Source: Mycobacterium sp. AZCC_0083
GTDB taxonomy: Bacteria; Actinomycetota; Actinomycetes; Mycobacteriales; Mycobacteriaceae
DNA length: 64,000 nt
Direction: 5' to 3'
Assembly: GCF_014202335.1 (NCBI RefSeq)
Contig: NZ_JACHGP010000005.1
Location: 248,001 to 312,000 of the forward strand
The translations under genes were made by a program, and so were the position numbers. The notes beneath the pieces are model-generated. The model was not told the origin of the DNA and did not search any database. It saw only the letters and a program-made list of their open reading frames with translations. Positions 41,671 to 49,960 of the stretch are shown here, piece by piece. How positions within the stretch are numbered: position 1 is the first letter of the stretch; every line of letters begins with the position of its first letter.

Positions 41671-41691
41671 CGCCGGCTTACTTGGCCGGCG
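41671..41691. terminator. hairpin, possible terminator
   Basis: The arms CGCCGGC (41671-41677) and GCCGGCG (41685-41691) form a perfect seven-base stem with a TTACTTG loop, between the end of the hydrolase gene (41846) and the start of the DUF732 gene (41598), both on the minus strand. No U-run follows, so a Rho-independent terminator is only possible. Confidence 0.35.
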
Positions 41692-41845
41692 AACGGGTCC
41701 GCTAATGTTGAAAGCAGCCGCATACCCTCGGCGGACGACGCACCGCCTCCGCTCTAACCCGCCACCGGCACTCCACGAACGCGGTTTCAGTGCAACAGGT
41801 TCACTACCCTGGCAGGCACTGGACGACGACGCGATCGCGCTGAGT

Positions 41846-42898
41846 TCACGAGTCCATGACGACGTCGAATTTCAAGTCAGTTCCGGTATTGGCGAAGTAT
41901 CCGTCGACGTCCCCGGCGGTGATGTCTGATGCCGACGAGGGCGACCACTTCGCATTGCGGTCCTTGTCGATGACTTGTGCTCGGATACCTTCGACGAGGT
42001 CATGAGAGTTTAGTGCCGTACAGGCAACCCGATACTCCTGGAGCAGGACGTCTTTCAATGTGGGAAGGTCAGCGGCTCTGCGCACCGACTCCAGTGTCAC
42101 CGCCAGCGCGATTGGCGAACGGCTCGAAATCAGCTCGGCCGTAGCATTGGCCTGCTGTTCGGCGTCCGCGCGCAAGGCAGCGACGATGTCGGTGACGGAA
42201 TCGCCGGCGTAGCACTGGGTGATCCAATGCAGTTGAGCCAGTTGGCTCGGTGGTGGCTTGACCGCATGTTCGGCGATCGCTGCATCGACGCCGTCGGCGG
42301 AGATCGCTCGGGCAAGGTCGCCAAGTCGGTCATGGGGCACGAAGTAGTCGGCGAATCCAAGCGCGATGGAGTCGGCTCCCGAGAACGGCGCGCCAGTAAG
42401 TGCGGCATGCAAGCCCATCGAACGAGGGGCACGCGAAAGCAGGTAGGTACCCCCGACATCGGGGATGAACCCGATGCCGACTTCGGGCATGCCGATCTTG
42501 GACTTCTCCGTGACGATGCGATGGCTGCCATGGGCGCCGACTCCGACGCCACCGCCCATGACGAGGCCATCCATCATGGCGACGTAGGGCTTGGGGTACG
42601 AGGCGATGTACGAGTTGAGGCGGTACTCGTCGAACCAGAATCGACGGGTCGCGCCACCTCCCTCGATGGCATCCTGGTAGATCGCGACGATATCGCCGCC
42701 AGCGCACAGGCCACGGTCGCCCGCACCATCGAGGACCACGGCGGTAATGGCTGGATCGCTGGCCCATTCGACAAGCACGGCGTGCAGCGCAGTCACCATC
42801 TCGTGGGTCAGCGCATTGATAGCTTTGGGACGGTTCAGCGTTGCGAATCCCACGGATCCCTCGACCCTAGTCAGTACCTGATCGAAACCACCGGACAT
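41846..42898 (-). CDS. echA9: 3-hydroxyisobutyryl-CoA hydrolase (enoyl-CoA hydratase family)
   Basis: The 350-residue crotonase-fold protein aligns closely, from memory, with M. tuberculosis EchA9: EVSVGFATLNRPKAINAL-type start, GDRGLCAGGDIVAIY oxyanion loop, MDGLVMGGGVGVGAHGSHRIVTEKSKIGMPEVGIGFIPDVGGTYLLSRAP and HDLVEGIRAQVIDKDRNAKWSP. It cleaves 3-hydroxyisobutyryl-CoA in valine degradation. ATG 42898 before SGGFDQVLTRVEGS is preferred; the 46 extra upstream codons look non-homologous. No other valine-pathway gene is adjacent. The gap 42899-43136 shows nothing else I can name. Confidence 0.9.
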   Translation of the reverse strand: MSGGFDQVLTRVEGSVGFATLNRPKAINALTHEMVTALHAVLVEWASDPAITAVVLDGAGDRGLCAGGDIVAIYQDAIEGGGATRRFWFDEYRLNSYIASYPKPYVAMMDGLVMGGGVGVGAHGSHRIVTEKSKIGMPEVGIGFIPDVGGTYLLSRAPRSMGLHAALTGAPFSGADSIALGFADYFVPHDRLGDLARAISADGVDAAIAEHAVKPPPSQLAQLHWITQCYAGDSVTDIVAALRADAEQQANATAELISSRSPIALAVTLESVRRAADLPTLKDVLLQEYRVACTALNSHDLVEGIRAQVIDKDRNAKWSPSSASDITAGDVDGYFANTGTDLKFDVVMDS

Positions 42899-43136
42899 GT
42901 GTGCCAAACCCTTATTGGAGACGTCCAACGGGCGTTGGAGAGCAGACTGCTGTCCAACATCCGAATTACTGGGATGTCCGAGTAGTTGAATCCGGACCTC
43001 CCCATCAGGTTGCGAGCGTTCGGCGCAATGTTCCATTTACCTATCGGGCCGTGGGATACCCACCTGTGCAACATGATTCGATCTCCGACCCCGTCGAATT
43101 CCGGTAGTGCTCGTCATCCTTGCCAGACGCGTTCGG

Positions 43137-43583
43137 TCATGCATGACTCCGCTGCGCCGGCACTGTCGTGCGATGAGGCCTGCCGGGTATCGCCCATCGC
43201 CCTCGGACAATTCCCACGCCGGGGAGGTCTTGACGAGGGTGTTTGCCGAGTGACTCTGCGCCGACGTGCAATCCTTCATACCCCGAGTCGACTTCGCCGA
43301 CGCAGGCCGCCATTGCGATCCGCTCGGCATACGGCTCGAATGCTGCCGATACCGCGGTGCCGGAGTAGCCGTCTAGCCAGCCGCGCAGAGTCGTCGCCAC
43401 GTTGGGGGGAAAGCGGACGTCGTTCCGCACGCAGCAACCTACGAGCGTCACCAAGGCGCTCTCCAAATCGCCCGCGCCGATTTCGACCCAGAGCCAAGTC
43501 AGGTCGTCGGGCTTCAGGTAGGGCGCGGCGAGAGCAGCCATAGTCCATGCCAGCGATCGCTGGTCGAATCGATTTACGTACAC
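43137..43583 (-). CDS. hypothetical protein, possibly with shifted C-terminus
   Basis: The 148-residue protein begins with GTG overlapping the end of the TetR gene by ten bases. The first 100 residues (YVNRFDQRSLAWTMAALAAPYLKPDDLTWLWVEIGAGDLESALVTLVGCCVRND) have normal protein composition and look conserved in mycobacteria. The last 45 residues are rich in arginine and proline and may be out of frame, which suits the general decay of this region. No function recognised. Confidence 0.55.
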   Translation of the reverse strand: MYVNRFDQRSLAWTMAALAAPYLKPDDLTWLWVEIGAGDLESALVTLVGCCVRNDVRFPPNVATTLRGWLDGYSGTAVSAAFEPYAERIAMAACVGEVDSGYEGLHVGAESLGKHPRQDLPGVGIVRGRWAIPGRPHRTTVPAQRSHA

Positions 43584-44371
43584 ACCGACTCCGCGGGTTT
43601 GTGCGATGTCGGGCGCGGATCCCGAGACTGGACTTCGATCGCCAAGGCGCTGCGATCGTGATCTCGATACTGCCCCGACAGGATCATCTCGATAGTCGAC
43701 TGGAGGTCGCGCACTATGGCGGTCCCCGCTACCGGCGAGTCGGATCTGCTCGCAATGCCGCGTTCCGACCGGGCCGCAACGATTGCGGCATTAAACGCAA
43801 CCTGGGTTGACCAACGGCACAGATCGTGCGCCTTGTCGTCTGACAAACCCTGCCGCGTAACGACTTCTGCGAGCCGTTGAATGCGTGGGCTCAGCCGGAC
43901 GTGGTCATGTTGAGTGAGTAGCGACGTCGGATGCGGGTGCGCGATCATCTGGTGGTGGAGGTTCATGCACCAGTCGGTCAGCGTTGTCTGCCAGGAATCA
44001 CGGTGGTGGATCGGCGGATTCAGACGTGATAGATGCAAGGCCACGACGTTGCGAATGAGTTGGTCGTGGCCACCGATGCGCTTGTAGAGCGTCCTGGTCG
44101 AGATCTTGAGATCGCTCGCAAGGCGACGAATCGTCAGGGAACCAAGCCCGTCGCCATCGAGCACTCGCAGGGCGTGATCGTAGACGGCCTCGGATGTTAT
44201 CGAGGGCGGAGGACCCGTACGGCTACGGGATCGTGACGAGGCGCCGCACTTCGTCTGTTCAGCGGTAACCGCAGACTCCCCTAGCCCGGCGACGAAGCAC
44301 TTGAACTCCGCTTCGGGGTCAAAGGCGGTAGGCGACCGCATGCCGCTGTGATCGCCACGCCCTGACATCAC
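43574..44371 (-). CDS. TetR-family transcriptional regulator
   Basis: The 265-residue protein has a TetR DNA-binding segment at about residues 60-110 (AVYDHALRVLDGDGLGSLTIRRLASDLKISTRTLYKRIGGHDQLIRNVV) after an unusually long polar N-terminal extension. GTG 44371 overlaps the MceG stop; ATG 44368 is one codon further. Co-translation with mceG suggests that it controls Mce-related or lipid-transport genes, but no operator was identified. A later start that drops the extension is possible. Confidence 0.82.
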   Translation of the reverse strand: MMSGRGDHSGMRSPTAFDPEAEFKCFVAGLGESAVTAEQTKCGASSRSRSRTGPPPSITSEAVYDHALRVLDGDGLGSLTIRRLASDLKISTRTLYKRIGGHDQLIRNVVALHLSRLNPPIHHRDSWQTTLTDWCMNLHHQMIAHPHPTSLLTQHDHVRLSPRIQRLAEVVTRQGLSDDKAHDLCRWSTQVAFNAAIVAARSERGIASRSDSPVAGTAIVRDLQSTIEMILSGQYRDHDRSALAIEVQSRDPRPTSHKPAESVCT

Positions 44372-45423
44372 CTCGCCGCACCTTCGACCGGGACGAGGAG
44401 AACGTCGGTGGCTTCATCGGGCGTTTGGCGCGGCTCGGAGCGCCGCGTGCCCTCGAGGTCGTCGCGGATGGCTTCCTGCGCCGCGGGCGGCAGCGTGTGC
44501 ATGATCTCGCGCACACGGGCCTGACGACGGCCAACGGCCTTGCGCTCCGGCATACCCGGAGTGGCCAGGATCTGCGGCGGCACACCCTCGATCTCCTCGA
44601 CGCCACCATCGTGGTGACCGGCATCGGCGAGCGCCTGCTCCTCGGCCATCTGCGACTCGTCCTTCTCCTCCGACATCCCGATCGGACCCAGCCGGCGACC
44701 GTTGAGGAACTGCTTCACCACCGGCTCATCGGAGGTCAACAACACCTCGCGCGGACCGAACATCACCAAGTGCTTGCGGAACAGCATGCCCATGTTGTCG
44801 GGCACAGTGCGGGCGATGTTGATGTTGTGCGTGACGATCAGGATGGTGCAGTCGATCTGGGCGTTGATGTCGATCAACAGCTGGGACAGGTACGCCGTAC
44901 GGACCGGATCCAGACCGGAGTCCGGCTCGTCGCAGAGAATGATCTGCGGGTCGAGCACCAGCGAACGGGCCAACCCGGCGCGCTTGCGCATACCACCGGA
45001 GATCTCACCGGGGAACTTCTGCTCGTCACCGGTCAGACCGACCAGTTCCATCTTCTCCATCACGATCTGGCGGATTTCGGATTCCTTCTTCTTCGTGTGC
45101 TCACGAAGCGGGAACGCGGTGTTGTCATACAGCGACATGGAGCCGAACAGCGCACCGTCCTGAAACATCACCCCGAACAGGGTGCGGATCTCGTAGAGCT
45201 CCTTGGCCGAGCACTCGATGATGTTGGTGCCATCGACCAGGATCTTGCCGCGCTCGGGGCGCAGCAGCCCGATCAACGACTTCAAGAACACCGACTTACC
45301 GGTACCGGACGGGCCGAGCAGCACGCTGACCTCACCAGCGGGGATCTCGAAGGTGACGTCCTCCCAGATTCGCTGGGGCCCGAAGGACTTGGTCAGTCCC
45401 TCAACCTGAATACCGATGCCCAT
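44368..45423 (-). CDS. mceG: MceG (Mkl) ATPase of Mce transporters
   Basis: The 351-residue ABC ATPase has Walker A GPSGTGKS at residues 37-44, the signature ISGGMRKRAGLARSL and Walker B IILCDEPDSGLDP, plus the long C-terminal extension (MSEEKDESQMAEEQALAD ... PDEATDVLLVPVEGAAR) that marks MceG among MlaF-like ATPases. It powers lipid and sterol import by Mce complexes. The ATG start has GGAGAT upstream. It is translationally coupled to a TetR gene, and the mce genes nearby are ruined, so it must serve mce operons elsewhere in the genome. Confidence 0.94.
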   Translation of the reverse strand: MGIGIQVEGLTKSFGPQRIWEDVTFEIPAGEVSVLLGPSGTGKSVFLKSLIGLLRPERGKILVDGTNIIECSAKELYEIRTLFGVMFQDGALFGSMSLYDNTAFPLREHTKKKESEIRQIVMEKMELVGLTGDEQKFPGEISGGMRKRAGLARSLVLDPQIILCDEPDSGLDPVRTAYLSQLLIDINAQIDCTILIVTHNINIARTVPDNMGMLFRKHLVMFGPREVLLTSDEPVVKQFLNGRRLGPIGMSEEKDESQMAEEQALADAGHHDGGVEEIEGVPPQILATPGMPERKAVGRRQARVREIMHTLPPAAQEAIRDDLEGTRRSEPRQTPDEATDVLLVPVEGAAR

Positions 45424-45462
45424 GGGTAAATCTCCTTAACATTTCGGGACTGTCGACGCCGC

Positions 45463-45738
45463 CTAGACGCAGCCGGCCGCGCAGGGATCAGGTGGTGGAA
45501 AGTCATCAGGCAGTGTCGCGGCGGGGTCCGCCGGTGGCTGGCCCTGGGTCAAGTCCAGGTTGCGATCCAAGTCCGGCGCGATTGGCACCATTCGACAGAA
45601 CGGGCTGAAGGCGAGCTGGCAGGGATTGGAGCCCGGATCAGCAGCGGCCGGCGTGGCCATCGCGACCGGAGCGGTTGCAAGCAATGTCGCGGCGACAAAG
45701 AGCCCGATCCGGTTGCCAACTGACACGATGATGTTCAC
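45463..45738 (-). CDS. small secreted proline-rich protein
   Basis: The 91-residue protein has a signal peptide (VGNRIGLFVAATLLATAPVAMATPAAA), then CQLAFSPFCRMVPIAPDLDRNLDLT and an acidic, proline-rich tail with two more cysteines. It looks like a conserved mycobacterial small exported protein without known function. The start is GTG at 45738. It follows fbpD by nine bases in the same direction. Confidence 0.7.
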   Translation of the reverse strand: MNIIVSVGNRIGLFVAATLLATAPVAMATPAAADPGSNPCQLAFSPFCRMVPIAPDLDRNLDLTQGQPPADPAATLPDDFPPPDPCAAGCV

Positions 45739-45747
45739 AATCGATTC

Positions 45748-46659
45748 CTATGCGATGGCGGCGGCTAGGTCGGCGGACATCGCGGCTAGTTGCAGGCCCC
45801 AGGTGAGCCAGTCGTGTTGTCCTTCGGCCGGAAAGTCGAAATGACCGTTGGCACCGCCGACAGCGCGATAGTGCTGATAGAAGCTTCGATTGCTGCCTTG
45901 AGCCTGGTCGCAGTAACCGATCATGGCGGCAGGATCGCTACAGGACAGTGTTGATGGGCTGAACACCCACAGCCGAGTGTTGTTGTCGGACAAAAGCTGT
46001 ACGTGCACATCGGGGTCACGCCACTTCCACCGCCCCAGCTGTGCAGCACCCCACATGGATTGGGTGTTGACTCCACCGTCCTGAGCAAGCCCCGCGGTGA
46101 TCGCGCCGTTCATCGTGGTCGCCGATGGAGTCAGGAAGCCCGACAGCGATCCTGCGAAGCGGTAGCGATCGGGGTGGAATGCCACAAGTGTTAGCGCTGC
46201 GGTCCCGCCCTGCGCAGCACCGACGATCCCGTGCCCTCCCGAGGTCAGCCCCTTGTTGGCGGCGAGCCAGTTCGGCAGTTCGTCGGCCAGAAATGTCTCC
46301 CACTGCTTGGACCCGTCGGCTTCCCAGTTGGCGTACATGCTCCAGGCGCCGCTCGCGGATGCCACCACCGAAATCCCCTTGCCCGCAAGGGTATTGAATG
46401 CGCCCGCTCGCACCCAATTGCTGACGTCGGGTCCGCCGTTGAAGGCATCGAGCAGAACCACTGCGTGTGGGCCCCCCGCTTGGAACGCCACCGGAATGTC
46501 GCGACCCATGGCCGCCGAGGGCACCATTAGCGTTTCGACGGTGGCGGCCTTGGCGGTGGCCGCACTCCACAAACATACGGTGAGCACGGCCGCCAGCGCG
46601 GCGCGTAGTGCACTGATCAGCCACTTCACCGCCGTTGAACCATCTGTCTCGATAGTCAT
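45748..46659 (-). CDS. fbpD: antigen 85-family protein MPT51/FbpD
   Basis: The 303-residue exported protein has an N-terminal signal helix and aligns with MPT51: VETLMVPSAAMGRDIPVAFQAGGPHAVVLLDAFNGGPDVSNWV, KGISVVASASGAWSMYANWE, GAAQGGTAAL, QLGRWKWRDP and GGANGHFDFPAEGQHDW. As in MPT51, the GxSxG nucleophile of true mycolyltransferases is replaced (GAAQG), so it should lack acyltransferase activity and is thought to bind fibronectin or sugars. It lies seven bases after a 36-residue open frame and follows CAP and Mce-associated genes on the same strand. Confidence 0.92.
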   Translation of the reverse strand: MTIETDGSTAVKWLISALRAALAAVLTVCLWSAATAKAATVETLMVPSAAMGRDIPVAFQAGGPHAVVLLDAFNGGPDVSNWVRAGAFNTLAGKGISVVASASGAWSMYANWEADGSKQWETFLADELPNWLAANKGLTSGGHGIVGAAQGGTAALTLVAFHPDRYRFAGSLSGFLTPSATTMNGAITAGLAQDGGVNTQSMWGAAQLGRWKWRDPDVHVQLLSDNNTRLWVFSPSTLSCSDPAAMIGYCDQAQGSNRSFYQHYRAVGGANGHFDFPAEGQHDWLTWGLQLAAMSADLAAAIA

Positions 46660-46665
46660 TTCGCG

Positions 46666-46776
46666 TCACACCGGCGGATAGGCCGGAGGCGGGTACACGC
46701 CGCGAAGCGCCCACGGAAACCAACTGAAGAAGTACTCGATCTCGTCACTGGCGTCGTAATCGGGGTTGGGGTCCAT
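46666..46776 (-). CDS. small ORF of 36 residues upstream of fbpD
   Basis: An ATG-initiated frame codes for an acidic start (MDPNPDYDASDEIEYFF), an aromatic core (SWFPWALRG) and a proline-rich end (VYPPPAYPPV). Its TGA is six bases before the fbpD ATG, which suggests translational coupling. The amino-acid composition is unlike random high-GC frames, with many Asp, Tyr, Phe and Trp codons. It may be a small membrane-associated or translation-control peptide; no homologue is recalled. Confidence 0.5.
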   Translation of the reverse strand: MDPNPDYDASDEIEYFFSWFPWALRGVYPPPAYPPV

Positions 46777-46839
46777 TGCTCAACACTCGCCATTTTCCGT
46801 TGGTGGTTTCGGCATTTCGGCAGCGATCGCCGCGGCTGT

Positions 46840-47394
46840 TCATTGCGGCTTTCCGTAGACGGCTACGAGCACGCTGTGGTCCAGACTGTTGACCGACCAC
46901 ACCCCCATCTGGGTGTAGGCGCAGTTGGACATCACCGCGAAGTCGGCTGGGTCGTAATACCACTGGTTCATGACATCGACACCATTGATCGCCAAGGCGG
47001 GATTGATCGCCACCGTCTGGGCCACCTCGCCGTGATAGCCCGCGGCGAGCGCTCTTGTCTGGGGGGTCGAGCCGTCTGACCCGAGGTCACCGTCGAGGGC
47101 GCGGTTGTTCAGGACGTCGTCGGCGTGCCATTCCGCCGCAAGCTGTAACTGCTTGTTGATCTTGACGTCGTTCTGACAGCCGGCCTGGTGTTGCACCGTA
47201 TAGACGTTGGCGACGACGCTGTCGTTGAGGCGCTTGTTGTTCGGCACCAAGGTGTTGTTGTCGCCGTCGGCGTGTGCATAGGGCGCCGACAACACCAGGA
47301 TGGCGGCTGCGGCCACGAGCATTGCTGTCAGTCGACATCTTGGCATCCCGGGCTCCGTATCTTCAGCGGGTTGTGCTGGTGTGTCAGGGTTCAT
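46840..47394 (-). CDS. secreted CAP-domain (SCP/PR1-like) protein
   Basis: The 184-residue protein has a hydrophobic export segment near residues 22-42 (RLTAMLVAAAAILVLSAPYAHA) and a CAP domain with NKQLQLAAEWHADDVLNN, YHGEVAQTVAINPA, DVMNQWYYDPADFAVMSN and VLVAVYGKP. Mycobacterial CAP proteins of this kind are often linked to mce operons and may bind lipids. It sits between the Mce-associated genes and fbpD, 12 bases after the former. Confidence 0.86.
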   Translation of the reverse strand: MNPDTPAQPAEDTEPGMPRCRLTAMLVAAAAILVLSAPYAHADGDNNTLVPNNKRLNDSVVANVYTVQHQAGCQNDVKINKQLQLAAEWHADDVLNNRALDGDLGSDGSTPQTRALAAGYHGEVAQTVAINPALAINGVDVMNQWYYDPADFAVMSNCAYTQMGVWSVNSLDHSVLVAVYGKPQ

Positions 47395-47406
47395 GATCGC
47401 GACCGC

Positions 47407-48048
47407 TCACACCGGGTCGAATTGCGATATGAGCCAACGGTCGTCGGCTCTGTCGAGGGTGACCCGGACACTGGACGCTGTGCTGGTGGGTGTACCGGTT
47501 CCGACGGTGGTCGTCTGATTGACGAACAACAGGACCACGGCATGCGCACCCGACGCCGACACCGACGCAGCGGCTGGGACCGTCGCCGTCGCCGCGATCT
47601 GTTTCTGCTGGGCACCGGGGATGACCACATCGTGGGTTAGTGAGGTGTAGGAGTCGAGGAACTGACCCGTCAATCGGCCGCGCGCGGCATCGAGATCCTT
47701 TGCGACGGTATCGGGGCGATAGGACAGCATTGCGACCGTTCCCTCGGTAGCGGCGCGCACGGAATCGGTGGCAGCAACGTGGTCTCGTGCCGCCGCGGAG
47801 TTCTGCCACTTGAGGTAGCCGAATCCCACTACCAGCAAGACCGCCAGTGCAGGAAGAACTCCGTACGTCACCACCGGTCGCCAGCCAATCCGCCGCCGCT
47901 GCAATGGCATGGGCGCACGTTGGTCGTTATCAACGTCGTCCACAAGTTCTGCGATCACAACATCGTCGGCAACCGCTGCGTCGGCCGAATCACCCTGGTT
48001 CAGTTCAACGCTCGCTGCGTCGGAACGGACGGCCTTGAGTAGCTTCAT
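47407..48048 (-). CDS. Mce-associated membrane protein
   Basis: The 213-residue protein has an acidic cytoplasmic N-terminus, one membrane helix near residues 58-78 (VVTYGVLPALAVLLVVGFGYL) and an extracytoplasmic NTF2-like domain, as in the Mas proteins encoded after mceF. The stretch SVRAATEGTVAMLSYRPDTVAKDLDAARGRLTGQF is typical. Mas proteins stabilise or extend Mce complexes. Its start overlaps the stop of the upstream Mce-associated gene as ATGA. Confidence 0.9.
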   Translation of the reverse strand: MKLLKAVRSDAASVELNQGDSADAAVADDVVIAELVDDVDNDQRAPMPLQRRRIGWRPVVTYGVLPALAVLLVVGFGYLKWQNSAAARDHVAATDSVRAATEGTVAMLSYRPDTVAKDLDAARGRLTGQFLDSYTSLTHDVVIPGAQQKQIAATATVPAAASVSASGAHAVVLLFVNQTTTVGTGTPTSTASSVRVTLDRADDRWLISQFDPV

Positions 48049-48671
48049 GGCACGAACTCCACTCTTGAGACCTTCAACTGACTATCGAGTTTTTGAACCG
48101 ATATGCGCATGCGCCAGGCGCGCGGGACGGGCTCTGCCCCAGCTGTGCTAGATGTCTTCACCGAGACCGCCACCAGTGCTTGGGCGTCCGAGGCGGAGTA
48201 TGACTCCAAGGCTGCCTCAGTCACAGTGCCAACCGACACTGACTGTGTCTGTTTGACGACTTCAATGAATGGCTGCGAACGCTGGGCGAAGTCGTCGTAA
48301 AACTCTCCGGAAGCAGCGCCCATGATCCGTTTCACGTCTTCATCGGCGTGCTGCCAGTCGATGGTGGTGAGATTCAGCGCCGTCTGCCGCGCGGACTGGA
48401 GGTACTCGCCGCGTTCAACCGTCGCGTGACGTAACTGGTAGGACTGAAATCCCTGCCAGCCCATCAGCGCCGTCAATACGGCAACGGTGATGGCCCCCAA
48501 GGCCATTGGGTGTCGCAATGCCGACCAGCTCCTGCGGTGCTGCGCGGTTGGAGCCGCCGTGATTGCGTCTCCGCCATCTCGTACCTCCTCGGTGTCGACG
48601 GAGGCATCGGTTACGTCCTCGGTGTCTACGGGCATCGTCATGGTGTCGGAGACAGCAGCATCGCTTGCCAT
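48045..48671 (-). CDS. Mce-associated membrane protein
   Basis: The 208-residue protein has an acidic N-terminus (about residues 1-50), a membrane helix (PMALGAITVAVLTALMGWQGF) and a Mas-type outer domain with YLQSARQTALNLTTIDWQHADEDVKRIM and FYDDFAQRSQPFIEVVKQTQSVSVG. ATG 48671 is chosen because the frame upstream to 48854 shows no homology. It overlaps the MceF-like tail by 34 bases, the junction expected at the end of an mce operon. Confidence 0.9.
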   Translation of the reverse strand: MASDAAVSDTMTMPVDTEDVTDASVDTEEVRDGGDAITAAPTAQHRRSWSALRHPMALGAITVAVLTALMGWQGFQSYQLRHATVERGEYLQSARQTALNLTTIDWQHADEDVKRIMGAASGEFYDDFAQRSQPFIEVVKQTQSVSVGTVTEAALESYSASDAQALVAVSVKTSSTAGAEPVPRAWRMRISVQKLDSQLKVSRVEFVP

Positions 48672-48823
48672 GTCGTGTCCTTCGGCGTGGTTTGAGCGAG
48701 GTCGGATTGCTGGTACCGGCGGCCGTCTGGCCCCATATAGGCACGTGTCGCCCGGTCGTAGTACGCGACGGCAATGGGTGGTGCCGCGGGTGCAGCAGTC
48801 AGGAGCACCGCGGGCCCGCCCAC
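48638..48823 (-). pseudogene. C-terminal remnant of an MceF-like protein
   Basis: The minus strand encodes about 61 codons of an Mce C-terminus (PPIAVAYYDRATRAYMGPDGRRYQQSDLAQTTPKDTTWQAML) up to the stop at 48638. No start or MCE domain precedes it; homology ends near 48823 and an IS630 remnant lies 430 bases upstream. It marks the end of a deleted mce operon whose Mce-associated genes survive. Confidence 0.65.
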
Positions 48824-49255
48824 GAATCGATGGCGCGTTTCGCACCACGCCCAAAGGACTTGGCTTGCCGGGTCGCGAAGCGAATCATCCCGGGGGGAGG
48901 CTCCCAACGGCCGGCCGCTGAACCCGGCACAGCCACTTCGGCCGCCGGACAATGAGGGGCATGTGCCACGCGTACTCCCAGATTCAGTTCGGTCGGTGGG
49001 CGGTCGCTGATGCGTCCCGAACACGGGGTGCACGCCGGTTATCCCGGCCAGAGTGTCCGCTTCGCTGGAGGCGCCTAGGGTTGCTGTGACCAATACCCCA
49101 TGAAACCACCGCGCCTGTAGTGTGCGTCAGCCCCCGAGGGGGTAATCTCGCTCCCCCGAACGGGGTGAAGAATGGGCCAAAGTAATTGACGTTCACGCTG
49201 GTCCATGCGGCGGTGACTGCTTCTGGGAGACCGCGCCGAGAGCCAAGGCCACCAA
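48824..49255. other. gap between mce tail and IS630 remnant
   Basis: No gene is recognisable; the open frame that continues upstream from the mce tail has random composition. The gap contains two C5/G4 palindromes at 49131-49165 that match a pair upstream of the oxidase operon (51684-51719). Confidence 0.5.
49131..49165. promoter_or_regulatory. paired C5-G4 palindromes, 22 bases apart
   Basis: CCCCCGAGGGGG (49131-49142) and CCCCCGAACGGGG (49153-49165) start exactly 22 bases apart. The same pairing and spacing occur at 51684-51719. Here no intact gene follows, so this may be a left-over promoter of the lost mce operon or of a duplicated segment. Confidence 0.5.
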
Positions 49256-49774
49256 ATGCCATCATGCCATCAGGAATGGTTGAAATCCCTCAAGACCATC
49301 GACCGACAGGTGCCCAAGGACCTTCACATTCTCCTGATCCTGGATGATTGCGCCACTCATAGGCACGAAGACTTCCGCAGCTGGCTCGAGAAACATCCCC
49401 GGTTCCACCTGCACTTCACCCCGACCTCCTCGTCGTGGCTCAATCTCGTCGAACGCTGGTTCCGGGAGCTGACAGATAAAGCGCTGCGACGCGGCGTCTT
49501 CCACTCGGTGCCCGACCTGATCGCCTCCATCCAGGAATACATCGACACCCACAACGACGGCCCCAAGCCGTACGTGTGGACCGCCACCGCCGAGTCCATC
49601 CTCGCCAAAGTTGCGCGTGGACGGATCGCACTCGAAAACGTCGGCCGATTGCGGGGCACACCACTAGCGTCGGCCGCGAGCACCTTTGGCGAGGTGGAGA
49701 AACGATGTTCGCCAATGACTTTCGCGACCACGAATCTCGCCTTGTACCCCAGCCATGCCAGGCTGCCCGCGTAG
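49256..49774 (+). mobile_element. truncated IS630-family transposase
   Basis: The open frame encodes the C-terminal catalytic half of an IS630-type DDE transposase: LHILLILDDCATHRHEDFRSWLEKHPRFHLHFTPTSSSWLNLVERWFRELTDKALRRG carries the second Asp and the final Glu. The N-terminal helix-turn-helix and first Asp are absent, and homology fades after about 49640. It is a dead copy; the break lies at about 49265. It sits between an mceA fragment and the MceF-like tail, so it may mark the deletion that removed the mce genes. Confidence 0.85.
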
Positions 49775-49799
49775 ACGTGAAGGTGCCCACCCCGACCTG

Positions 49800-49862
49800 T
49801 CAGCTAGGCAGCCCAAGACTCGAGTATCCGTTGCCACCCAGTGCTCCGCCCGCGTACACGCG
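49800..49862 (-). pseudogene. short mceA fragment
   Basis: The minus strand reads RVYAGGALGGNGYSSLG, the ALGGNGYS motif of MceA-type proteins, and about 20 of 22 bases match the same place in the mceA pseudogene near 40157-40180. Only about 15-20 codons remain. It lies just downstream of the intact subunit IV gene, the same order as at 41.2-39.9 kb. Confidence 0.5.
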
Positions 49863-49960
49863 ATGACTGGGCTCCGGAGTTAGAAGCCCAACATTTGCAA
49901 TCGGTTCGGCGACGCCGCCGACCGCGACAGGGGCACTCGCCAGCCGATGGACGATCGCCA

